From the NCBI GenBank assembly GCA_036397475.1, contig DASWIV010000345.1, positions 1 to 5,484 of the forward strand: a DNA stretch of 5,484 nt. Direction: 5' to 3'. The notes below the pieces were generated by a model that ran no database searches, was not told where the DNA came from, and was given only the letters and a program-made list of their open reading frames with translations. Of the stretch, positions 1-4,714 are shown in pieces (positions within the stretch are counted from its first letter, which is position 1; each line of letters begins with the position of its first letter). Source of the stretch: DASWIV01 sp036397475 (GTDB taxonomy: Bacteria > JAJVIF01 > JAPKYR01). The position numbers and the translations under genes were made by a program.

Positions 1-870
1 CTTGTCGATCTCCTTGATCGATTTCTCAAAAGTCTCTTCTATCCTCGCGGGATGAATTCGGCCATCCTGAACAAGTTTCTCTAGGGTCAGCGTCGCGATC
101 GCTCGTCTTACCGGATCGAATGCAGAAAGTACAACAGCCTCGGGAGTATCGTCGATGATAACTTCAACACCCGTAAGCGTTTCGAACGTGCGGATATTAC
201 GTCCCTCACGCCCGATAATTCGTCCCTTCATGTCATCCGACGGGAGTTTTACCTCGCTGGTTGTGGTTTCAGCGACATGGTCGACCGCTGTACGCTGGAT
301 CGCAAGCGTGACAATTTTCTTGGATAATTTATCCGAATCTTCCTTGATGTGCTGCTCGTGGTCAGCAAGACGCCTCGCGTACTCGAGATCGAGTTTCTTA
401 TCCATACGTTCCAGTAAAAAGTTTTTGGCCTGTTCCTGTGTTAACTGCGCTATCCGCTCCAGTTCCGTATCCTGCATTGATATTTTCAACTCAAGATCGG
501 ATTCAAGAGTTACAATCCGCTTCTCTTTCTTATCGACATTCTCGATTCGCTTCTGGAGATTATCGAATTTATTGTCTAGTGTCTCCTCCTTTTTCTGTAA
601 CTTGACCTCGAATCTTTCTGCTTCTTTCTTCCTCCTGTTGATGTCTCTTTCTGCTTCGTTTCTCAGTGATTCTACTGCGTCTTTCGCCTTTAGTTGTATA
701 TCCTTTGCAATTGCGTCAGCTTCGGTTCTTGCATCCTTCAGTAACCTCTCTCGTTCCTGAAGTGCGCTCTCGCCTTTCATTTTATCAAAATATCGGACTA
801 CCGCATGTCCAAAGATTGCACCGATCACAAATGCTGCAACAATAAAAATATAAGCTGTCAGGGATAACAT
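1..870 (-). CDS. rny: Ribonuclease Y, N-terminal 290 residues (3' end of gene outside window)
   Basis: RNase Y is a membrane-anchored endoribonuclease that starts mRNA decay. The minus-strand frame is open from the ATG at 868-870 to the left edge. Residues about 3-25 form one N-terminal membrane helix (LSLTAYIFIVAAFVIG). Residues about 30-190 are a long Lys/Glu/Arg-rich coiled coil. A KH RNA-binding domain follows, with the family signature GRIIGREGRNIRTFE at about 216-230 and then TGVEVIIDDTPEAV. The family is usually about 520 residues, so the catalytic HD domain must lie off the window. The start is well supported by GGAGGTG (881-887) ten bases upstream. recA lies upstream on the same strand, but a terminator stands between them, so rny is probably transcribed separately. 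I see no strong promoter in 871-988. The domain order is diagnostic and the call is secure. Confidence 0.96.
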   Translation of the reverse strand, partial: MLSLTAYIFIVAAFVIGAIFGHAVVRYFDKMKGESALQERERLLKDARTEADAIAKDIQLKAKDAVESLRNEAERDINRRKKEAERFEVKLQKKEETLDNKFDNLQKRIENVDKKEKRIVTLESDLELKISMQDTELERIAQLTQEQAKNFLLERMDKKLDLEYARRLADHEQHIKEDSDKLSKKIVTLAIQRTAVDHVAETTTSEVKLPSDDMKGRIIGREGRNIRTFETLTGVEVIIDDTPEAVVLSAFDPVRRAIATLTLEKLVQDGRIHPARIEETFEKSIKEIDK

Positions 871-987
871 GTATATTAAACACCTCCGAGGGTTGTTCTA
901 ACTTGTTTTGATGTAATACCATAGCTGCCTCCACTTGAAGAAAGTTTGACTGGTCGCCACTTATGTGACAAACGGGAAATATATACG

Positions 988-1018
988 CAAAAATCGCCCC
1001 GATGTTACGGAGCGATTC
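988..1018 (-). terminator. Rho-independent terminator after recA
   Basis: Read on the minus strand, AATCGCTCCG and CGGGGCGATT form a 10-bp stem (992-1001 with 1008-1017) around a 6-base loop. One pair is a T-G wobble. The stem runs into TTTTT (993-989, the first two bases inside the stem). On the plus strand the wobble becomes a C-A mismatch and the T-run is poorer, so the element acts mainly leftward. It lies about 76 bases past the recA stop and ends the thpR-recA transcript before rny. Confidence 0.8.
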
Positions 1019-1093
1019 AAATTTTACCCGAATACTAATCCTTTGGCAATAAATAAACTTGATTAAAACATCCCAATCGACATTTCATTTGCT

Positions 1094-2161
1094 TTATTCT
1101 TCATTAATATCAGGAAAATCTTCCACCGGAGGGGTCTCGAGATCGCTTTCCGAATATTCCATGAACCCAAGCTCTTCCTTCACTGCCGTCTCGATCTCCT
1201 TGATCAGATCCGGATTCTCCGCGAGGAAATCCCTCACATTCTCCCTGCCCTGTCCAAGCTTTTCATCGCCGTATGAGAACCACGATCCCGACTTCTTCAC
1301 GATATCATGTTCGACAGCGATATCCAGAAGATCCCCGATCCTCGACAATCCCTTTCCATATATCAGATCGCACTCTACCTGTCTGAAAGGAGGAGCGACC
1401 TTATTCTTCACGATTTTTACAATCGTCCTGGATCCCAGAACATCTGTCCCCTGTTTGATGCTGCCTATCCTGATTACCTCAATCCTGATGCTGGAATAAA
1501 ACTTCAGCGCCCTGCCGCCTGTTGTCGTGGTTGGACTTCCGAACATCACGCCGATCTTGTCGCGCATCTGGTTTATGAAAACTATCAGCGCATGCGTTTT
1601 ATGCACCGTCGCCGTAAGTTTCCTCATCGCCTGGCTCATCAGTCTTGCCTGCAACCCGACATGCACATCCCCCATGTCTCCTTCGATCTCAGCTTTTGGA
1701 ACAAGAGCCGCGACTGAATCGATCACGACCACATCCACCGCACCCGACTTCACCAGCATCTCGCAGATCTCCAGTGCCTGCTCGCCCGTATCCGGCTGAC
1801 TGATCAGAAGCTCATCGGTTTTGACGCCGATTTTCGATGCATACGAAGGATCCAGCGCATGCTCCGCGTCTATAAACGCGCACGTACCACCCATCTTCTG
1901 CGATTCGGCGATAATATGAAGCGCGAGTGTCGTTTTTCCCGAACCTTCGCTTCCATATATCTCTGTAATTCTTCCCTTTGGAATTCCGCCCACCCCCAGC
2001 GCAATATCCAGCGACAGAATTCCAGTAGAAATAACATCAGGACGAATTCTCGACGATTCATCCCCGAGCCGCATAACAGATCCTTTTCCAAACTGCCTCT
2101 CGATCTGGCTCATCGCCATCTCAAGTGATTTTTGTCTCGTTTCTGACTGTTCTTTGGACAT
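1094..2161 (-). CDS. recA: RecA recombinase, full length (355 aa)
   Basis: RecA is the ATP-dependent strand-exchange protein of homologous recombination and the LexA co-protease in the SOS response. The full length is usual for the family. Walker A is G-S-E-G-S-G-K-T at 70-77, where E. coli has G-P-E-S-S-G-K-T. Catalytic Glu is E100 (FIDAEHALDP), and Walker B is VVVIDSVAAL at 144-153. Loop L1 is about 158-169 (EGDMGDVHVGL), and Gln198 is the allosteric Gln of FINQ. Loop L2 is about 199-214. The C-terminal core VAPPFR and KSGSWFSYGDEKLGQGREN is intact, with an acidic tail (334-355). In L2 the normally conserved Glu (E. coli E207) is Thr211. The ATG at 2159-2161 has GGAG six bases upstream (2168-2171). 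thpR lies 172 bp upstream on the same strand and could be cotranscribed. No canonical LexA box was seen upstream. Confidence 0.98.
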   Translation of the reverse strand: MSKEQSETRQKSLEMAMSQIERQFGKGSVMRLGDESSRIRPDVISTGILSLDIALGVGGIPKGRITEIYGSEGSGKTTLALHIIAESQKMGGTCAFIDAEHALDPSYASKIGVKTDELLISQPDTGEQALEICEMLVKSGAVDVVVIDSVAALVPKAEIEGDMGDVHVGLQARLMSQAMRKLTATVHKTHALIVFINQMRDKIGVMFGSPTTTTGGRALKFYSSIRIEVIRIGSIKQGTDVLGSRTIVKIVKNKVAPPFRQVECDLIYGKGLSRIGDLLDIAVEHDIVKKSGSWFSYGDEKLGQGRENVRDFLAENPDLIKEIETAVKEELGFMEYSESDLETPPVEDFPDINEE

Positions 2162-2216
2162 TTCGATCTCCGGTATTTATTCTTTATTGGGTCCCTCTAC
2201 CTATAGTACGTTTCAA

Positions 2217-2245
2217 ATCATCCTAAACTGACAGAAATATATCAA
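2217..2245 (-). promoter_or_regulatory. Putative recA promoter
   Basis: On the minus strand TTGATA (2240-2245, five of six matches to the -35 consensus) is followed by a 17-base spacer and GATGAT (2217-2222, four of six matches to -10). This would start transcription near 2210 and leave a leader of about 48 bases before recA. A rival -10, TACTAT (2203-2208), has no good -35 at the right distance. The element sits inside a 7-bp inverted repeat (2212-2218 and 2245-2251). The assignment rests on consensus matches alone. Confidence 0.3.
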
Positions 2246-2333
2246 TTTGAAGGATTTTTTTCTCAGTATTTCAGCTACAATACATAAGTTTAGTAATAAT
2301 ATCAAGCCATCTTCAGCTTTTTTTCCTTAAAAA

Positions 2334-2882
2334 TCAGCCCGAAAATGGAAATTTCTCCAGAATTGTATATATTGCACCCGACCGGGTCAACTCGCTTTTA
2401 AACAGGACCAGCCCCTCTATCCTGATCCTTTCTCCTTCGAATTCTCTGAACATTTCAGTAATTGTCTCCTTTTCACTCCTGCTTACAGGCTTCTTGTGCC
2501 TGGCAATTGTCACATGCGCCTTGAACGGACGTGTCTCCGGTTTTTCCAGGTATTTTTCGCATTCCACCGCAAGATTCATGGATATAAATGCAAGCGTCTC
2601 TATATCCCCGGTCAGTGTCAGAAATGACACTCGAGGGAAAAATCCCGCCTTTCCAATCACCAGATCACATGGACGCGCAGTTAAAACTGAATTTTTTCCA
2701 GCCTCTCCGAGTGCCTTGAGATTACCTTCAGGCTGGTCTCCGAGAAATAACATGGTAAGATGAAATGACGCACCCTTTACCGGCTTCACATGGCTGCCGA
2801 AAATTCCAGGCTGGGCGTTCACCTTCTCAAGCCTGGACTTGAGAACATCCGGCAGGTCAATTGCGTAAAAAAGTCTGAGCAA
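2334..2882 (-). CDS. thpR: RNA 2',3'-cyclic phosphodiesterase (ThpR/LigT family), TTG start
   Basis: This is a 2H phosphoesterase that opens 2',3'-cyclic phosphates on RNA ends, historically called 2'-5' RNA ligase. The 182 residues match the usual length. Both catalytic H-x-T motifs are present: H41-L-T43 (SFHLTMLFLGD) and H123-V-T125 (RPFKAHVTIARHK). The N-terminus RLFYAIDLP and the C-terminus LFKSELTRSGAIYTILEKF are typical of ThpR. The start must be the TTG at 2880-2882. The upstream frame holds only ATT as a possible start before a stop at 2919-2921, and the first internal start, a GTG at codon 21, would remove the conserved N-terminus. The ribosome binding site is weak (GGGAA, about 6 bases away). 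The gene precedes recA by 172 bp with no clear terminator between. In many bacteria thpR sits with cinA and recA, but no cinA is seen here. The cellular role is poorly known. Confidence 0.93.
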   Translation of the reverse strand: MLRLFYAIDLPDVLKSRLEKVNAQPGIFGSHVKPVKGASFHLTMLFLGDQPEGNLKALGEAGKNSVLTARPCDLVIGKAGFFPRVSFLTLTGDIETLAFISMNLAVECEKYLEKPETRPFKAHVTIARHKKPVSRSEKETITEMFREFEGERIRIEGLVLFKSELTRSGAIYTILEKFPFSG

Positions 2883-2902
2883 TGCTGTTTCCCGACCCTG
2901 GA

Positions 2903-2924
2903 AGTTAATCTTAATTAATTAACT
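2903..2924. promoter_or_regulatory. 7-bp inverted repeat upstream of thpR (possible operator)
   Basis: AGTTAAT (2903-2909) and ATTAACT (2918-2924) are perfect inverted arms around 8 bases. The element starts about 20 bases upstream of the thpR TTG codon and lies inside the leader predicted from the promoter at 2942-2971. It could bind a dimeric regulator or fold as a weak RNA hairpin near the ribosome binding site. A+T-rich DNA yields such repeats by chance, so the function is unproven. Confidence 0.3.
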
Positions 2925-2941
2925 CCCGGGAAATTTAACGA

Positions 2942-2971
2942 AATGTATTATTTTTATAATTATGTTGACAA
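2942..2971 (-). promoter_or_regulatory. Putative thpR-recA promoter
   Basis: On the minus strand TTGTCA (2966-2971, five of six) is followed by 18 bases of A+T-rich spacer and TACATT (2942-2947, four of six). Transcription would begin near 2934, about 50 bases before the thpR start. Its -35 overlaps, on the opposite strand, the -35 of the rightward promoter at 2965-2994, so the two could compete for RNA polymerase. Confidence 0.3.
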
Positions 2972-2994
2972 GGTCTGAAATCCTGTGGTATATG
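2965..2994 (+). promoter_or_regulatory. Near-consensus sigma-70-type promoter
   Basis: TTGACA (2965-2970) is a perfect -35 hexamer. After an 18-base spacer comes TATATG (2989-2994), preceded by TGG, which gives the extended -10 form TG-N-TATA. It is the best promoter match noticed in the window. Start-site spacing puts the first base near 3001, exactly at the foot of the following hairpin. Confidence 0.6.
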
Positions 2995-3000
2995 GTTAAT

Positions 3001-3044
3001 GGTCGAGTGTAGACGTCCCCCCCTACGTCTTCCTCGACTTTTTT
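3001..3044 (+). ncRNA. Candidate tiny C-loop hairpin RNA
   Basis: The predicted transcript from the promoter at 2965-2994 would be about 44 bases and consist almost wholly of a hairpin. GTCGAG (3002-3007) pairs with CTCGAC (3033-3038). After a small internal loop (TGT facing TC), AGACGT (3011-3016) pairs with ACGTCT (3025-3030). The apical loop is seven C plus T (3017-3024). The hairpin runs straight into T6. A C-rich single-stranded loop could pair with G-rich ribosome binding sites, as C-rich motifs of some small RNAs do, but no target was identified. Alternatively it is an early terminator or attenuator upstream of the transpeptidase gene. No RNA family is recognised. Confidence 0.4.
3002..3044 (+). 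terminator. Intrinsic terminator (12 paired bases in two stems, T6 tail)
   Basis: Two perfect 6-bp helices separated by a small internal loop are followed directly by TTTTTT (3039-3044) on the plus strand. The other strand has no T-run after the stem, so the element acts rightward. No rightward gene precedes it in the window, so it can only end transcripts from the adjacent promoter or long read-through antisense to thpR. Confidence 0.7.
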
Positions 3045-3233
3045 CATCACGGTTTTCGGATTTCTTTAATACAATCAAACCAAGGTTCTGGAATGGCTCG
3101 GTAAATTGCCTGAAAAATGGCATTTTAATTGCTTAGTTTATAAATGATTAAACAAGTGCTGTTCGTAAATGTCGAAAATATTAACAGACGGGCTTATGCA
3201 CGGCAATGATCGAATAGATTCCAGGAGCTTATC

Positions 3234-3965
3234 ATGGATAAATATAAATGGCTTTTACTAATAGCGACTGTAGTTTTCTCGGTGGCACTCGTGCTGCTGG
3301 TACCGAATTTCAAGGCAATGGCTGAGTCGGATTCCACCGATGAAGCCTCTAAACCTCCCCCGGCTTCAAGTGAAAATACTTCCACTGACGAAACCTCAGA
3401 TCCCGAAGACCTGATCGTCTCCGACGATTACACTGTCAATCCCTACGGAACCCTCGATCTCGATAATTCACCCACTGACAGCCTCGAGCTTCCGGTTGGT
3501 GTTGAACACGATTTTCTCGTTAAAATAAATGAGGACCTTCCCCCCGTCAAACATATTTTAATTTCTCTCACCGACCAGGAAATGTGGGTGTTCGAAGATG
3601 ATGAGATCGTTCAGAATTTTCTGGTATCCACCGGTGTACCCGGACATCGCACGCCGGTCGGACACTACAAGGTCAGAAACCAGGCACTCAGCGCTTACTC
3701 TCAAAGATACGACGCTGTCATGCTTTCATGGATGGCAATCAGCCTTGATGGCTTGTATGGAATGCACGCGTTGCAGGGCACGAGTTACCTCAGGCATCTC
3801 GGCTCTGTGGCAAGCCACGGCTGCATAAGGCTCAGCCATGAGGACGCCGAGTGGCTCTACGACTGGGTTGATATCGGCACCGAGGTTGAGATTGTCGCCG
3901 ACTGGGAAGAGCCGGCGGAAAAGGTCGAATCCGAGATCAAGTTCGAAATTTATCCGTTCCTTTAA
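3234..3965 (+). CDS. Exported L,D-transpeptidase (YkuD domain)
   Basis: L,D-transpeptidases form 3-3 peptidoglycan cross-links or attach proteins to the wall, outside the cytoplasmic membrane. Residues 6-25 are a hydrophobic segment. With AMA-ES at 28-32 this may be a cleaved signal peptide, otherwise an anchor. Residues 31-85 are a Ser/Asp/Glu/Pro-rich linker. The YkuD domain runs from about 105 to 222: HILISLTDQEMWVF, STGVPGHRTPVGHYKV, conserved His178 (GMHAL), and the catalytic signature SHGCIRLS with Cys197 as nucleophile and Arg199. No LysM or peptidoglycan-binding domain is present. The ATG at 3234 has AGGAG six bases upstream (3223-3227). The gene stands alone, divergent from thpR and ending at a strong terminator. 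The catalytic domain is certain; whether it acts in cross-linking or protein attachment cannot be told. Confidence 0.93.
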   Translation: MDKYKWLLLIATVVFSVALVLLVPNFKAMAESDSTDEASKPPPASSENTSTDETSDPEDLIVSDDYTVNPYGTLDLDNSPTDSLELPVGVEHDFLVKINEDLPPVKHILISLTDQEMWVFEDDEIVQNFLVSTGVPGHRTPVGHYKVRNQALSAYSQRYDAVMLSWMAISLDGLYGMHALQGTSYLRHLGSVASHGCIRLSHEDAEWLYDWVDIGTEVEIVADWEEPAEKVESEIKFEIYPFL

Positions 3966-3994
3966 AAACAATCAGACTTAAAGAAATAAGAACA

Positions 3995-4014
3995 GCCCCC
4001 GGAGATCCGGGGGC
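3995..4014. terminator. Bidirectional GC-rich terminator
   Basis: GCCCCCGG (3995-4002) and CCGGGGGC (4007-4014) form a perfect 8-bp stem with the tetraloop AGAT. Both flanks are T-rich in the outgoing direction: GTCTTATTTGCATTT on the plus strand and TGTTCTTATTTC on the minus strand. It lies 29 bases past the transpeptidase stop and 16 bases past the stop of the convergent fragment, so it can serve both. Confidence 0.85.
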
Positions 4015-4030
4015 GTCTTATTTGCATTTA

Positions 4031-4630
4031 TCAGGTAACGTTTGTTGTCGCAAGGGTATCAGCCGATGTATCCAGTGATTCATCCGATACGACACAATCG
4101 AGATTGAATTCCGAACCATACGCCTGTGCGCCCGAGACTGAATCCCAGTCGATATCAAGTCCGCCCACACCGTCGCCACTGACACCATCGTAACCATCCA
4201 CAGGATCGCCTGATCCGGAGTAAGATAATGTCCACGCATAGGTGAGAGGATCTTCATCGGGATCGGTAGCGGTTACGGAATATGATTCCATATCACCGCG
4301 GAATGGCAGATCGTTGCCATCGACACCGCTTGAGATCACTGGGGGCTGATTGTACGGCGTATCAGCTACAAATAGCGGGAAACCAAAGAATGCGGCAACA
4401 GGATCCCCACCGGTGCTTTCAGGTGCGTTAAAATCGTTGCCGTAATCCAGGGCTGAATACTCGCCAATGATCCAGTAAGCATTCCCGTCGTTTCCGCCGA
4501 CTGCGTCAGCGTCTATTTCAACATGGTAGGTCGAATAGGTTCCGCTTCCGCCTGTAGCAATATCGATCGGATTGAAACTGGCGACCGCCGATAATACTGA
4601 TGATTCGTCTGAATATTCTGAGGGGAAACC
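4031..4630 (-). pseudogene. Startless C-terminal fragment of a secreted Ig/cadherin-like protein
   Basis: The minus-strand frame is open for 199 codons and ends in TGA at 4031-4033. It reads as protein throughout. First comes a region rich in Gly, Asp, Tyr and Ser with TYHVEIDADAVGGNDGNAYW and IIGEYSALDYGNDF. Then comes a linker, YNQPPVISSGVDGND, and an Ig/cadherin-like domain with SYSVTATDPDEDPLTYAW and FNLDCVVSDESLDTSADT. There is no signal peptide. The only candidate start is a GTG (4337-4339) inside the linker, which would discard half the fragment. Immediately upstream, in frame, are stops at 4631-4633, 4634-4636, 4640-4642 and 4649-4651, so coding ends abruptly near 4631. This looks like the 3' end of a larger surface or secreted protein gene cut off by rearrangement. 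A silent cassette or an assembly join is also possible. The protein family is not identified more closely. Confidence 0.65.
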
Positions 4631-4714
4631 TTACTAAACCTAGCCACATCACATGCGTTTTCGACTCAAATAAGGTACATTACATCCAGATTTCACATGA
4701 CTTACCTGGACGGA

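Larger units (their letters stand above)
2883..3233. other. Divergent intergenic region between thpR and the L,D-transpeptidase gene
   Basis: This 351-bp stretch holds no credible protein gene. From left to right it carries a 7-bp inverted repeat (2903-2924), a possible leftward promoter, a near-consensus rightward promoter, and a C-loop hairpin ending in T6 (3001-3044). About 190 bp of leader to the transpeptidase gene follow. That leader has an imperfect hairpin, AAATTGCC with GGCATTTT around an 8-base loop (3103-3126, one T-T mismatch). It also has an A+T-rich stretch with TATAAA at 3139-3144 but no matching -35. I see no convincing separate promoter for the transpeptidase. Confidence 0.6.

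Noticed and set aside
155..760. Long plus-strand open frame (201 codons), Ser/Phe/Arg-rich
   Set aside because: It is the antisense of the rny coiled-coil region, where Glu/Lys/Arg codons read backward as Phe, Leu and Ser. It has no ribosome binding site and no domain.
871..1093. Possible 6S RNA or other structured RNA between recA and rny
   Set aside because: 6S RNA often lies near rny in other bacteria, but I could not fold this region into the long closing stem and central bubble. Only the recA terminator is clear.
1059..2128. Several plus-strand open frames opposite recA
   Set aside because: All lie within the certain recA gene on the opposite strand and show no protein-like features of their own.
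2304..2324. Plus-strand AAGC-N8-GCTT hairpin followed by seven T
   Set aside because: The stem is only 4 bp and no plus-strand gene precedes it; probably chance in an A+T-rich spacer.
3001..3044. preQ1-type riboswitch, suggested by the small hairpin and C-rich loop
   Set aside because: There is no A-rich tail to form the pseudoknot; the hairpin runs directly into T6.
2935..3123. 62-codon minus-strand open frame in the intergenic region
   Set aside because: No ribosome binding site, basic low-complexity product, and it runs across the promoter and terminator hairpin, which explain the DNA better.
4031..4339. Treating the GTG at 4337-4339 as the start of a small standalone gene
   Set aside because: The coding character continues unbroken upstream to 4630, and the GTG lies within the linker before the Ig-like domain with no ribosome binding site noted, so it is internal.
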